This document shows, piece by piece, positions 9,956-21,711 of a DNA stretch of 64,000 bases. The stretch spans positions 9,067,434 through 9,131,433 of the forward strand of contig CM037883.1 of the NCBI GenBank assembly GCA_021292165.1, written 5' to 3'. A program made the position numbers and the translations under genes. How positions within the stretch are numbered: the stretch's first letter is position 1; each line of letters starts with the position of its first letter. The notes beneath the pieces were generated by a model. It searched no databases, was not told where the DNA came from, and saw only the letters and a list, made by a program, of their open reading frames with translations. The stretch is from Shinisaurus crocodilurus (lineage: Eukaryota > Chordata > Lepidosauria > Squamata > Shinisauridae).

Positions 9956-10784
9956 GTGCCTGTCAAATCCTTTATGTATTAATTGGTTACTTTAAAGCAA
10001 CAACCCTGATTAGATAGATCCCCAAAAGAATCTCTCACCCTGTCAGAAACATTGGGAAACCGGCTGATATGTGGGTTCAAAATTGTGGTTGCAGAAAGAA
10101 ATACATAAATAAATGCCTCTGCATCTTTGGTACATGCTCCTCAAAACATGGAACTCCTGCCCCTTGGGGTCAAAGAGGGCTCATTAAATTAAAGATGCTG
10201 TGAAGTCGTAGACACGTTTAATTAGTAACAATGGACTTGCTTATAGTTGGTGAAAGCTACTTGAATGCCCTCCAAGTTAATAAGGTGAAAAGCTATGATT
10301 CCATTGCACTTAGTGATATGACCCAGAAGTGAAAAACCTTTTGACCTTGTTTCTATTCATCTATGTTCCATTGCTAGCTGGCACTGCAGTGGAAGTCAAT
10401 GCTGTTGTGCTATGGAGAGGCCCCTTCACCATGTTGCAGAAAGCATGAAAAACATCACATGGGGATGGCCACATGAGTTGCTGCTTTGCTCCTAATCTAT
10501 GTGTCAGGGACAGGGCATGTATAAAGAAGAAGGAACTGTACAGTTTACAATCCCTGGGTCATAACACTAATTTTCAACAGAATCATAGGACCTCATTGAC
10601 TTGGGTATGTTATTTCACTAACCATCAATAGATTGTCAAAGGTAATACCCTGGATGGGACTAGCGAGAATTCTTCATGGATCAGCTTGCAATCTGGACAG
10701 GGACTAGTACCAGAGCTTTCAGGAAAAGATCTAAGGCCATGGGAGGTCATGAGACCATGACAAAGAAATACATGGTTTTCAGGA
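9956..10784. other. Stretch without recognised features
   Basis: No open frame, repeat or signal that I can support. Confidence 0.5.
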
Positions 10785-10849
10785 TTAGACCAATAATCCA
10801 TCAAGGCTAGCATCACCATTCTAACAGTGGCCAACCAGATGCCTGGGCT
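10785..10849. repeat. Short repeat fragment at the left edge of CR1
   Basis: The block AACAGTGGCCAACCAGATGC with its left neighbour CCATCAAGGCTAGCATCACC resembles a widespread vertebrate repeat fragment. It lies directly upstream of the CR1 copy and may be a separate older element. Confidence 0.35.
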
Positions 10850-12511
10850 CGGTCTACTCTTCTCCCAAAAGAAGGTCTATGACCCCCCGGGCAAACCTGA
10901 AGTGCAGACTGAAGGGGCAGGATTGCAGCTTGAGATTGATAGGCAAATGGTCAAGGAGCACCTGATTACTCTGAACGAGTTTAAATCTCCAGGGCCTGAT
11001 GAGCTACATCCTAGAGTAATAAAGGAACTGGCAGAAGAACTCTCAGAACCACTGTCTATTATCTTTGAGAAATCATGGAGGACAGGTGAAGTGCCAGATG
11101 ACTGGAGGAGGGCAAAGGTTGTTCCCATCTTCAAAAAGGGCAAGAAGGAGGAACCTGGGAACTATAGGCCAGTCAGTCTGACATCAATCCTGGGAAAATT
11201 TTGGAGCAGATTATAAAGAAGTCAGTCTGCAAGCACCTTGAAAACAATGCAGTGATTACTAGAAGCCAGCATGGATTTGTCAAGAACAAATCCTGCCAGA
11301 CTAATCTGATCTCATTTTTTGATCGGGTAACCTCCCTTGTGGACTGTGGTGGACATAATATATCTGGACTTCAGCAAAGCTTTCGACAAAGTGCCTCATG
11401 ATATCCTGATTAGCAAGCTAGCTAAAAGTGGGCTGGATGGAACAACTATCAGGTGGATCCACAATTGGCTACAGAATCGGACTCAAAGAGTGCTTATCAA
11501 TGGTTCCTTCTCAAACTGGGGAGAGATAACGAGCTGGGTACCACAGGGCTCGGTCCTGGGCCCAGTGCTCTTCAACATTTTTATTAATGACTTGGATGGG
11601 GAGGTGCAGGGAATGCTTATCAAATTTGCAGATGACACAAAGTCGGGTGGAACAGCTAATACTCTGGAAGACAGAAACAAAATTCAAAGTGATCTCGATA
11701 GGCTGAGTGCTGGGCCGAAAACAACAGAATGAAATTTAATAGGGATAAATGCCAAGTGCTGCACCTAGGGAAAGGAAACCAAATGCAGAGTTACAGAATG
11801 GGAGACACTTGGCTCAACAATACTACAAGTGAGAAGGATCTTGGAATTGTGGTAGATCACAAACTGAATAGGAGCCAGCAATGCTATGTGGCTGCAAAGA
11901 AGGCAAATGCTATTTTGGGCTGCATTAATAGAAGTATAGCTTCCAAATCACGTGAAGTGATAATTCCCCTTTACTCTGCACTGGTTAGGCCTCATCTTGA
12001 GTACTCTGTCCAGTTCTGGGCACCACACTTTAAGAAGGACGTAGACAAACTGGAGAGGGTTCAGAGGAGGGCAACAAGGATGATAAAGGGACTGGAAACA
12101 AGGCCCTATGAGGAGAGACTGAAAGAACTGGGCAATTTTAGCCTTCAGAAGAGGAGACTGAGGGGAGATATGATCGCACTCTTCCAGGGATGTCACACAG
12201 AGGAGGGCCAGGATCTCTTCTCGATCATCCCAGTTTGCAGGACACAGAATAATGGTCTCAAGTTACAGGAACCTAGATTCCACCTAAACATCAGGAAATA
12301 TTTCCTGACTGTTAAAGCAATAAGACAATGGAATCAACTACCTATGGAGGTGGTGGGCTCTCCCAGTCTGGAGGCATTCAAGGTGCAACTGGACAATCAT
12401 CTGTCAGGGATGCTTTGACCTGGATTCCTGCACTGAGCAGGGGGTTGGACTCGATGGCCTTGTAGGCCACTTCCAACTCTACTTTTCTATGATTCTATGA
12501 TTCTATGATTA
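10850..12511 (+). mobile_element. CR1 LINE, 5'-truncated, 1.66 kb
   Basis: A CR1 retrotransposon copy covering the reverse-transcriptase part of ORF2 and the 3' end. It finishes in three tandem TCTATGAT units (12487-12511), the diagnostic CR1 terminus, without a polyA tail. The copy starts within ORF2, so 5' truncation during target-primed reverse transcription is likely. It is the probable source of enzyme for the 5S-derived SINEs whose tails match its last bases. Its open frames are broken. Confidence 0.92.
10857..12418 (+). pseudogene. CR1 ORF2 reverse transcriptase, frameshifted
   Basis: The product would be the CR1 reverse transcriptase that copies element RNA at a nicked target site. 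Segments in order are: 10857-11195, with FKSPGPDELHPRV, RRAKVVPIFKKG and NYRPVSLTS; 11201-11345, with KHLENN and SQHGFVKNKSC; 11337-11710, with YLDFSKAFDKVPHD, VPQGSVLGPVLF and the catalytic FADD near 11627; and 11729-12418, with the C-terminal block starting MKFNRDKCQVLHLGK and ending HLSGML plus stop. At least three frameshifts separate them (about 11195, 11345 and 11715). A 9-base deletion removes YLK from the FQYLKG motif near 12187. The endonuclease domain is absent. The motifs are unmistakable, and the copy is dead. Confidence 0.9.
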
Positions 12512-12571
12512 TTATTAAAACTCATTGTGAGCCAACTAGAGCTCCTTCTATTGAGACACAAGGGTCAGAGA

Positions 12572-13170
12572 TACAAGCTTTTGGTGCTTAAAGACCTATT
12601 TGTTTACCCAGGCTTTTGAATAAATTTTCCCCTCTTTTCATTTCTTGCATTGTGTAAACTGTTATTTGTAAACTGTTGCTTAAACCACACTTTAAGAAGG
12701 ATGTAGACAAATTGGAGAGGGTTCAGAGGAGGGCAACAAGGATGATAAAGGGACTGGAAATAAGGCCCTATGAGGAGAGACTGAAAGAACTGGGCATGTT
12801 CAGCCTTCAGAAGAGGAGACTGAGGGGAGATATGATCACACTCTTCCAGTACTTGAAGGGATGTTACAAAGAGGAGGGCCAGGATCTCTTCTCGATCATC
12901 CCAGTTTGCAGGACACGGAATAATGGGCTCAAGTTACAGGAACCCAGATTCCACCTAAACATCACGAAAAATTTCCTGACTGTCAGAACAATAAGACAAT
13001 GGAATCAACTACCTAGGGAGGTGGTGGGCTCTCCCAATCTGGAGGCATTCAAGGTGCAGCTGGACAGCCATCTGTCAGGGATGCTTTGACCTGGATTCCT
13101 GCATTGAGCAGGGGGTTGGACTCGATGGACTTGTAGGCCCCTTCCAACTCTACTATGATTCTATGATTCT
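12572..13170 (+). mobile_element. L2/CR1 chimeric retrocopy, plus strand
   Basis: Bases 12572-12684 match the end of an L2 LINE (peptide LKTYLFTQAFE then stop). From 12685 the sequence is CR1 ORF2 C-terminus and 3' end, finishing in TCTATGAT units. The same L2-to-CR1 junction (GCTTAAA joined to CCACACTTTAAG) occurs in antisense at 44464. The joined frame is open for 137 codons (12676-13089), starting MLKPHFKKD and ending HLSGML. TACAAGCT at 12572-12579 recurs at 13176-13183, possibly a short target duplication, but the left copy could also be L2 sequence. The likely history is retrotransposition of a read-through transcript from an L2 copy carrying a CR1 insertion. Confidence 0.75.
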
Positions 13171-13190
13171 AAGCCTACAAGCTGGACATA

Positions 13191-13368
13191 GATTTCATAG
13201 ATTTCATAGATTATAGAGTTGAAAGGAGCCTACAAGGCTACAGAGTCCAACCCCCTGCTCAATGCAGGAAACTAGAGGAGGGGTCTCCCATCCAAGTAAC
13301 AACCAGGCTTGACCCTGTTTAGCTTTCCACACTCAGACAAGCTGAGCCAGTGTAAGCCACAGGCCTGT
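13191..13368 (-). mobile_element. 5S rRNA-derived SINE with CR1 tail, copy 1
   Basis: On the minus strand the unit starts with a 5S-rRNA-like head (13281-13368) containing AAGCTAAACAGGGTCAAGCC and CTTGGATGGGAGACC. These correspond to box A and box C of the 5S internal promoter. A short linker (CCTCCTCTAGTT) leads to a tail (13191-13273) matching the CR1 3' end (GAGCAGGGGGTTGGACTC ...). The tail terminates in TCTATGAAATC-type repeats. It is not a 5S gene: it lacks the last third of 5S and has an internal deletion. Confidence 0.85.
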
Positions 13369-13689
13369 ATGAAGGTGACCACTCCCCACTACCAGCACAG
13401 CGTCCATTAATTCAAGGTATAATGACTCTGTGCATTGATATTCCATTTCTAACTATTATGGCTAACAAGAACAGAAAAAAGAACCCTTCTGCATTAGGGC
13501 AAATTACATCTTGTCCACTATGTTGAGTTGAACATTGGCCAATATGCTTCTGGGGAGGCCACAAACAGGGCATGGAAACAATCATCCTCCCCTGTCATTC
13601 ATCCCCATCATTTCATATTCAGAGGGAAATAGCCAGTGAACATGGAGGTTCCACTGGAATGTCTAGTTTCATCTAAGGGGTTAAGATAT

Positions 13690-13920
13690 ACAGAGGATAG
13701 ATTTCAATTGAACATTAGGGGTGAAGAATTATTGATTGTAACAGCAGTTCAAGAATAGGACCAATTGTTAGGGATGTGGTAGCCTTTCCTTCACTCAAAG
13801 TCTTCAGGCAGAGGTGGGCCATCTGTCTGTTGGGTACTCTCTAGCTCTAGATTCTCTCTGTTGAGCCGAAGGTTGGACTAGATGGCCTTTAAGGGAGTCT
13901 CAATATCTATGGTTCTAAAC
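13690..13920 (+). mobile_element. CR1 3' end, older subfamily
   Basis: The sequence holds GAAGGTTGGACTAGATGGCC and ends TCTATGGTTCT, the CR1 3' terminus in sense. It is more diverged than the copy at 10.85 kb and has no coding frame. Confidence 0.65.
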
Positions 13921-16130
13921 AAAGAGGTTCACAATTCCAAAGAGCTCACAGACTAAATGTTGACTCGCCTGTTCATTTGGGGTCCCCCCCCCGAACATGT
14001 ACAAGGGACTCACATTACAAAGGTTGCCATTTCTTTATTGATCTCTCCCCCTTCTAATTGAGAAAGGTTTTTTGTGGGTTTTTTGGCTGGTTTTTTTTTT
14101 TTTTAACATTTTGAATATGTCCTAGGGATATTTGGGACAAGGAAATGGTGATTTAATTTGCTTATGGTATTCCATAGCCTGAGCCACTTAAGTTAGAATA
14201 AACAAAGTAAAGAAAATAGCACAATTTTTCACACTAGAAACCACTCAAGCATGTCAGAAGGATGTTTGTGTCTCGAAGAATGTGCTTACAAGAGTAAACC
14301 TTCAATTTTGTCTGTGCATGTACAAAAGAATTCTACTTAACAAGCTGGGTCAACAGACAGCCAAATTCTGTTAAGGAGGCTGAGGGGAAGTGTGTATGTG
14401 TGGGAGTTCCTAAAAGAAGGCAAAAGCTTACAAAACAGGAAGATTCTGTTCCAGCAAAATGTCAGGATATCTTTACTTGCAAAAACAAAAACCTGGGCTT
14501 GCCTGTATAACGGTGTCTTTTTGTATTGTGGCCATGTCTGCTGTGTTGAAACTTTGGCTGAATCAAAATCTCCCCTTCCTCCTGAGCTCATTTCACTGTC
14601 CCATCTACAGGAAGAGAACCTCCAGGACATTCCAGTAATAGGTGTATGCAAAGGGGGCTCCCAACATTTCCCCCGCTCCACAATTCACCTTGAAAAAATG
14701 TGATGCTGTGATCTAGTAGTCTTGTTCTGAGGGGAATGTTGGGGGGAAAGATAGCAGCAGCTGACCACTGCCACTTCCACCGCTGGGAGGGGCCATGTCA
14801 CCGCAGAACAGGTGGTCGTGTCAAAATAAAGTGAGCCAGGAGGTGATTTTTTTACCCTTCTTTGATTATTTCAAACCCCGCACCACCCCCCACGCACACT
14901 CTACAATTTGAGCCAAATGTTCTCCATGGAGAACGCTTGGCTTGGCTTAGCCTTAACTGAAAGTGAGGTTGCCTAAATGAAAGCTCCATTTGCATTGAAA
15001 CAGCTGCTTTGTGCCGTCTGAGATAAAGGAGGACTTCTAGTAAAATGGTGGCTGAGATCCAAAGGGCTAGTTTGGGCATGCCCAGTGGGATTTTGGACGT
15101 TGTTATTTTAGGGTATAATATGCACAATGGGAAATAATTGTCAGGCTAGTAGTATTGAATAAGGTAATCCTTGAACGCTCAAACCATTATATACACACTG
15201 ACTGGAGACCCTTGTCCATTGGTCTATCCTGCCCAGAGTTGTCTCTGACTGTCAGAAGTGCCTCCAGCCATTCTATCGGAGATCCTTTTAACTGCATGGA
15301 AGGTACTGAGCCTGATATTTTCTTCATGCAAAACATGTGGCCTACCAGATGCATTATGACTCCTCCCCATTGTAGGGGGGAGGGGAAAGCCTGAAGTCTC
15401 ATTTTGAGTGCTAGGGCTACCAACTATGCATAACAGTATAAGAAGTTTGCAATCCAGTGTGTAAATCTTGAAAGAATACTCTGTTATAACAATACTAGAT
15501 TTGTTTGTTTGTTTTAAAGAATAAATTTGTTAATAACATTTCTGTGTTGTTGATTCCCCCCCTCCTTTTATTCATTCAGCACAACTGAGGGAGCACAGTT
15601 CCCAGGAATAATGTTTGTTGCTATGTTGTTAACTTCTACAGTCCAGTTGCACAGATTTATTTACCACCAATTCTGAAGAAACCTGATGATTCATATTGAA
15701 AAATTCATTTCATTTTTAGCCCTGTGACTAATAAGGTGACTTGACGGTAGCAATTTGATTTAATACACCAAAGTGGCAAGACTGGCAAAATTAATTTTCT
15801 ATTTCCCCCTTTCCCCCCTGTTTATAAAAGACAGTAATGATTATTTTAGGATGCAGAGTGATCCTTAGCTGAGTGTTTGAAAACTGACTTTCAATTAGAT
15901 CCCATGAAGTCAAAACACTGCACCTTGGTTTCTGAAGCTCGTGTGCTTTCGGAAATAAGCAGAGACAAAGAACTGGTGAGCACTTTCGTTAGGCTGCTCT
16001 CTGACTCTGTCTCTGGCAAAAGTCATTTCTGAAGCAAGGTTTTATTCTGTATAAGATAGTGAAAACTATGTGCATAGCTCAAGCAATAAGCCAAATTTAG
16101 ATTCACACACCTGTTCTAGACGTACAAAAT
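13921..16130. other. Stretch without recognised genes
   Basis: Contains a poly-T run at 14091-14104 and several C-runs. Open frames of about 100 codons (14337-14703, both strands) overlap each other and carry no recognisable domain. I see nothing firm. Confidence 0.5.
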
Positions 16131-16306
16131 TCCATAGATTTCATAGATAGAGTTGGAAGGAGCCTACAAAGCTATCGAGTCCATCCAACCCCCTGCTCAA
16201 TGCAGGAAACTAGAGGAGGGGTCTCCCATCCAAGTAATAACCAGGCTTGACCCTCCTTAGCTTTCCACGCTCAGACAAGGTGAGCCAGTGTAAGCCACAG
16301 GCCTGT
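16131..16306 (-). mobile_element. 5S rRNA-derived SINE with CR1 tail, copy 2
   Basis: Same structure as the 13.2-kb copy: 5S-like head at 16220-16306 (minus-strand CTTGGATGGGAGACC and AAGCTAAGGAGGGTCAAGCC), then linker, then CR1-like tail at 16131-16212. A 4-base CATC duplication interrupts the CR1 tail (GTTGGATGGACTC). Confidence 0.85.
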
Positions 16307-16494
16307 CCAGACTGAACTGAGAACAGGAACAACCATTTCTCCCTGTTTCCAGGAGAAGGTACCGGTATTTGCACTGCTGTGCAGAGGGCATGATGTGAAT
16401 GTAATAAATATATTATTTTTACTCACCTTCAAGATTAAGGTTAATGAATACCCAGAAAGAACTTGCCAATGCCAATTATACCAATTATAACTCA

Positions 16495-16762
16495 TTGAGA
16501 GCCAGTGTGGTGTAGTGGTTAGAGTTCTGGACTGGGACTCGAGAGACCCAGGTTCTAGTTCCTGCTTGGCCATGAAGCTCACTGGGTGACTTTGGGACAG
16601 TCACTGCTTCTCAGCCTAGACTCCCACAGGGTTGTTGTGAGGATAAAATGGAGAGGAGGAGGAAGAGGATTATGTAAGCTGCCTTGGGTTCCTAGCAGAC
16701 AATAAAAGCCTAAAAGGTGGAATATAAATATAATAAATATAATAAATAAATAAATAAATGCA
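16495..16762 (+). mobile_element. Ther1/MIR-core SINE (Squam3-like), copy 4
   Basis: A full-length copy from GAGAGCCAGTGTGGTGTAGT to the AATAAATAAATAAA tail. CATTG occurs directly before the head and after the tail, a possible 5-bp target duplication. About 16 extra bases (CAATAAAAGCCTAAAA region) lie before the tail. Confidence 0.88.
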
Positions 16763-16829
16763 TTGTTCTTAGTAGTAGCAGCACCAGTAGTAGCAGAAGT
16801 AGGCAATACTGATATAGCCTAACAATGAG

Positions 16830-17078
16830 ACTTGAGGCTATAATCCTACACAAACAAACAAGGAAACAAGTCCCAATGAACTCAGCGGGACTTATTTTTG
16901 AGAAAACATGTTCAGGATTGTACTGCAAAACCGTGAATATTGTCATTTATCCCTGAATATGGCCATTTACTGTACAATACTATACATGTTTACTCAGAAG
17001 TAAATCCCACTGAGTTCAATGAGACTTCCCTCCCCCAAAACCCACACACACATGTGTATAGGATTGTAGCCTAAGAAA
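16830..17078. repeat. Foldback MITE (GCAATCCTATGC type), two adjacent copies
   Basis: Two units lie in tandem: 16836-16925 (TATAATCCTACACAAACA ... GTTCAGGATTGTACTG) and 16974-17072 (ACTATACATGTTTACTCAG ... GTATAGGATTGTAGCC). Each half carries the CAGTGGGACTT/AAGTCCCACTG-type centre that makes the element nearly self-complementary. Confidence 0.6.
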
Positions 17079-17079
17079 T

Positions 17080-18732
17080 CTCAGTGCTGTTACAGTTCAT
17101 TTGTGAAAGTAGAACTCTGTAGGAATCTATAATTTAGAAAGAGAATTTAAGAAATATATCAGCTCAGAGTCTTGAAGAAATGTGAGTTTCACACCACAAT
17201 ATTCTACTTTTGGAAAGGATCCACATCCTTTCGGGATCAGTGTCCCAAACCACATACAATGTAATAAAGCTTCAGCAATATCTGATTATGTTAGCATTGA
17301 TCTCAGTGAGGTGACACAAATGTTATTTGGTGTACGTGAGGTCACCATATTCATTCATTTACAGCGCTGGAGATGTAATTATCAGTAGGATGGACCAACC
17401 GTCTGCCGAACAATAAATCTTCCCCATCGCAGTCTTTCCAAGAAGTGACAGTATATTGCTCCCATCTGCCATATGACCAGACTAATCTCACTCTAGCTCA
17501 GCACCTCCATTAAAACAATCATTTGCAAGGAGGCCTGACACATTTGTACCTGTCGTTTTCCTTATTTGTAACATGCAGAGGCCATAATTTTTTATGAGTA
17601 ATGATCCATGAGTTACAATAATCACTGGACCAGTGACAAACAGTATTATCCAGTATATCCCATGTGGCTGAAGTCCATCAATGGCATAATGTTATGGCTG
17701 AATTTGGCAGAAGGGTACAGGTGGCCCTTTAGGTATGTGAGTTCTTATGAAAATACACCGGTTGCTTAGTAATGCCCCAATAAATCTGGAAACACCAATC
17801 TCCAACCAACTATCTGAGAGGATACAACCATGCAATAGTTGGGTCTATTGGCTTTTGGCTAACGGCCAGCTAGATGGGATTCTTTTGGGCAACATTCTTG
17901 TTGATGGCAGAAGAAATGTGATCTCACTCAAGCCCTCTCCTCTGACAACACACTCAGTGCCAGCCCAAGGTTTATGAGGGCCCTTGGGGAAGCCACCCTC
18001 CATATCCCCTTCTCCCTCAGTGAGTCTACCTTCTCAGTCCTATCATCACCAGCTGCTATTGAGAGCCAGTGAGCAACTAAGGCAGTGGCATCTGCTGGTC
18101 TTCCTTCTAACCACCACCATTGACTAGCAAGAACAAGCACTTTTCAATGGTGAAGAGGAGGAGAAAGTCCAAAGGGTTCTTTTCAGTGGGCCCCTGCTGG
18201 GCTGTGGGCCCTCAGCAGATGCTCCACCATGCCTACCTTTGACACCAGCCCTGATTACACTGCTCACATGAGTAGATCACTTAAAAGATCAGTTATTGCT
18301 TGAGTATTCTGGCCTGGCTAATATATCACCTCAAAAAGTTCTTATTCCTCCAGCCTTTTGAGCAATTTACTTTCAGACTGGATTATTCCCTTCCATTATA
18401 ACTATAAGTGGTCAGCCTGGCTCATGCCTCTGCCTAATATTTATACTAATATTATATTGTTTAGTATAATTTCATGTACATTGTCCTGGTATTGCCTTTG
18501 GCATTGAAGGAGTGGTGTAGAATCTTTTTTTTTTTTAATGAATACATAACAAAATCATGGAAATGCAGTTATATTCTGCTAAATCACCACACTTCTGTTA
18601 GTCAGGAGGCAGACAAGAATTGCAATTTATTCAGAGTTGAAATTAGTCAATTCTTAAGTAAAATCTGCCATGTTTGTATTTCTTGAATGTATAACAAGCC
18701 CTGACTTAGATCCAACAATTTTTTTAAAAAAT
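17080..18732. other. Stretch without recognised features
   Basis: No coding frame or repeat that I can support. A short T-run lies at 18527-18536. Confidence 0.5.
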
Positions 18733-18734
18733 GT

Positions 18735-18887
18735 AGATTTCATAGATCATAGATTTGGAAGGAGCCTACAAGGCTATCGAGTCCAACCCCCTGCTCAATG
18801 CAGGAAACTAGAGGAGCGGTCTCCCATCCAAGTAACAACCAGGCTTGACTCTGCTTAGCTTTCCACGCTCAGACAAGCTGAGCCAGC
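18735..18887 (-). mobile_element. 5S rRNA-derived SINE with CR1 tail, copy 3
   Basis: Same family. The head at 18820-18887 retains CTTGGATGGGAGACC and AAGCTAAGCAGAGTCAAGCC but lacks the first 15-20 bases found in the other copies, so it is 5'-truncated. The tail at 18735-18810 matches CR1. Confidence 0.85.
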
Positions 18888-18982
18888 ACTTCATGTTGAG
18901 TTAATATATATTTTCTATGCCTGCCCTGTACTGTCTACATGGTGTGTGTGTGTGATTCTCAGTAAACTTACAATAACATGAG

Positions 18983-19282
18983 GTGGTCTGATGGTGGTTC
19001 AGTGGTAGAGCACATGTGCTTTGCATTCAGAAGGTCCCAGACTCCCAGATCTGATCCCCAGCGTCTCTAGGTAGGACAGGGAAAGACTCATACTAGCCTG
19101 AAACCCTGGAGAGCCATTGCTGTCAGCCAATGGTGACAATGCTGGGATATATTATTAATCGCCCAGGGTGGCCGGGTGACCGGCCAGATGGGCTGATTAA
19201 TAAATATAATAAATAAATAAATAAATAAATATATGGACCAAGGGTCTGACTCAGCATAAGGCAGCTTCCTATGTTCATAACC
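18983..19282 (+). mobile_element. tRNA-derived SINE, second family, copy 2, interrupted
   Basis: The head GGTTCAGTGGTAGAGCACAT (A box) and GATCTGATCCCCAGC (B-box region) are followed by GGAGAGCCATTGCTGTCAGC. The end is GGTCTGACTCAGCATAAGGC and CAGCTTCCTATGTTC. A short L2 tail (19150-19232) sits inside the body. Confidence 0.8.
19150..19232 (+). mobile_element. Very short L2 3'-tail insertion
   Basis: This 80-base piece holds CGCCCAGGGTGGCCGGG and its partner CCGGCCAGATGGGC, the L2 terminal stem, plus an (AATA)n tail. It interrupts the SINE between GGGATAT and ATATGGACC. ATAT on both sides may be the target duplication. Confidence 0.65.
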
Positions 19283-19412
19283 ATTTTCATATATATGGGA
19301 AATTCCCCCTACTCACCTTGAAAGGCATAACTGAGTCTGGAGAGTAGTGGAACCAGACCCCACCTCTGTTTCAGGCCAGGGATGGCTCATCCAGTGCCCA
19401 CCAGACCACAGC

Positions 19413-19784
19413 TAGGGATGTACAAGAATTTTGTTCCTCTTTACAAATCATGCAAACACAGCCCGTTTGTAACCCCGAATGCAGATGTGAGCAGGAACGC
19501 AATTCTTGGGACAGTTTTGCAAATTCCTGAACTTGCGTTCACATTTGAAAGTTCACAATTGCAAAACTGTGTGTTTGTACAATTGCAGCCCCCCCCCAAT
19601 CCACATGTTGATGCTTTAGCCTTTAGCCTATGGGGGAAGTGTGCATTTTAGGTGTGCACCTTTAAAAATGCATTTTCCCCCCAATTGAGAATGCACATCG
19701 CAAAATTGCTCACGTTTGGGTTTGCAAAGCAGGCAATTTGGAGAACCTCAACAATCTCAAACTTTGCATGGTCACCATCCTTAG
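19413..19784 (+). mobile_element. hAT-like MITE, copy
   Basis: Starts TAGGGATGTACAAGAATTTT and ends CACCATCCTTAG, the same terminus type as the 6.5-kb copy. It is about 372 bp, with internal AAAATTGC/GCAAAATT motifs. Confidence 0.55.
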
Positions 19785-20590
19785 ACTACATGCCTGAGTA
19801 AACTTAGGTTGCAAGTTCCCAAACAGACACCCTTGTACATTATGTTAAAGTTCAATACATGTGGCCCTTGTTCAACCCACTTACCTTTGTCCCTTCCCTT
19901 TATTTCTGCATTTGCTCGCAATTCACTGGAAAAATAGAATCACTTTGGTAGTCCAAAACAAAAGCTCGAAACCTACATACCCTTCACAGTCAGATCGCTG
20001 TTTTTATGGAGAGCTCCTGCAGAAGAAGCCAACAGAGATTCTGTGTAATTGTTATATATCATCCCCACACAGAACAGATTGCTGGAGCAGGATGCACCTC
20101 CTTTTGCGCTGCTATCATATCCTTCCGAAAGGTCTATGTTTCCTTTCCCACCCCCATCTGTCTGACTCTCACTCAGTTAAGGAGAAATGAACTACTCCTC
20201 TGCTTTGTGCATAACATTAACAATGCAAATATCAAGGGTCTAAAAAATAACAACTACTACATAGTTCCAGAACACCCACACTAAGGCAGAGTCTATAGCA
20301 GCAAATGTGGGCTTCTGGGAACTTACTATATTTGTTTTTATATATTTTTTAAAATCTTAGATCCAATAATACTTTTGAGATTCAGCTGACACATATGACA
20401 TTAAAGGGAAAATTAGATTGTTCCAGTACTTGTATAATTTCAGTGCATCTTATGCAACATCTTGGTCACTCCCCCCCCCCCCTTTGCTTGAGTGATGATT
20501 TATAAATACAGGGACTGTGAAATTATTTATTCTGCAATCACTGTGGCAAGGATATTTTATGCTAAATTCTGGAACTTAGTAACCTTGCTC
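19785..20590. other. Stretch without recognised genes
   Basis: Overlapping frames of about 100 codons at 19861-20284 carry no domain I recognise. A C-run lies at 20471-20482. Confidence 0.45.
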
Positions 20591-20591
20591 C

Positions 20592-20622
20592 CTCTAAACT
20601 CCCTCTAATAAACTCCCTCTAA
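20592..20622 (+). repeat. Short tandem repeat CTCCCTCTAA
   Basis: Three imperfect units of ACTCCCTCTAA directly before the SINE at 20623. Confidence 0.8.
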
Positions 20623-20862
20623 GAGAGCCAGTGTGGCATAATGATTAGAGTGTTGGACTGGGACTCAGGAGATCCGGGTTCTATTCCCCGCTCAGCCATG
20701 AAGCTCGCTGGGTGACTTTGAGCCTGTCACTGACTCTCAGCCTAACCTACCTCACAGGGTTGCTGTGAGGATGAAATGGAGAGGGGAAGGATTATGTAAG
20801 CCACCTTGGGATCCTTGCAGGTGGGAAAAAAGGTGGGATATAAATGTAATAATAAATAAATA
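20623..20862 (+). mobile_element. Ther1/MIR-core SINE (Squam3-like), copy 5
   Basis: A full-length copy from GAGAGCCAGTGTGGCATAAT through the core to the AATAAATAAAT tail. Confidence 0.87.
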
Positions 20863-20972
20863 TTAATGACCTCGGGGTGAATTCTGACAAGACTGAAGCC
20901 AAACTGGGCCACTGAGAAATGAGAGGGAAGTGTCAGCTTGCTTGGGAAACCCCATGGTTTGCAAAAGTGCAC

Positions 20973-20991
20973 GTTGTTGTTGTTGTTGTTG

Positions 20992-21050
<59 letters not shown>

Positions 21051-21235
21051 TCTATACCACCCAATAGCCAAAGCTCTCTGGGCAGTTTACAACAATAAAA
21101 AAAATACAATAAAATACAATATAAATACATGTAATAAAAAACATTACAGAAAATTCAATACTAAAATTTAAAAACCAAATTCAAAAACGACTCAAATGAC
21201 TAAAAACAAGTTAATACAACACGGCCTGTTTTTTT
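20973..21235 (-). mobile_element. L2 LINE 3' end, antisense, with expanded tail
   Basis: The tail is expanded as (GTT)n then (ATT)n at 20973-21049. Then comes CTATACCACCCAATAGCC and AAAGCTCTCTGGGCAG, the antisense of the L2 terminal stem motif, followed by A-rich 3' UTR. Long poly-Asn, poly-Ile and poly-Leu frames here are microsatellite artefacts. Confidence 0.75.
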
Positions 21236-21711
21236 TAAAAAAAGTTGACATAAAAGTTTCCCCATATATATGGGGAAAAACACCCCCACCCCAACACCCC
21301 AGTGAATGCTGAGTGTCTTGGGAGGGGGTAGAAAATGGAGGGAGGAGGGGTAATTGAACTGAATATCATGAAAGAAGACATCACTGGAACACCAGACAGG
21401 AGCACTCCAAACGTCAACATATTTTGCAGATCCCACTTGTATTCATTTTATTGCTGTCACTTCCCCCGCCCCCATTGATTTAAGATCCCAATGACAACTT
21501 AGCATGCTCAGTAGCTGTTGAATGTTAACTGTGTGAACTGGGGGGAAATGGAAAAGGGGGGGGAGAGTAGAATGGCCAGCTTGAGCTCCTTAAAGCACCT
21601 GGAATGGTTGGAACCCTGAACTGGACCTGGAGTGGGGACAAACCTCTGAGAGCCTGGAATGAAACATACCTATGCTGCTGGCAGTATGTCGTAAGATGCC
21701 AGGGCTTGGAC
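21236..21711. other. Stretch without recognised features
   Basis: Contains several poly-C and poly-G runs. Nothing supportable. Confidence 0.45.

Noticed and set aside
13281..13368. A functional 5S rRNA gene
   Set aside because: The 5S similarity stops after about position 92, an internal deletion is present, and the segment is fused to a CR1 tail as in three other copies. It is a SINE head.
20742..21171. Long frames with poly-Asn, poly-Ile or poly-Leu
   Set aside because: They are translations of the (GTT)n(ATT)n tract in an L2 tail, open on both strands in several frames.
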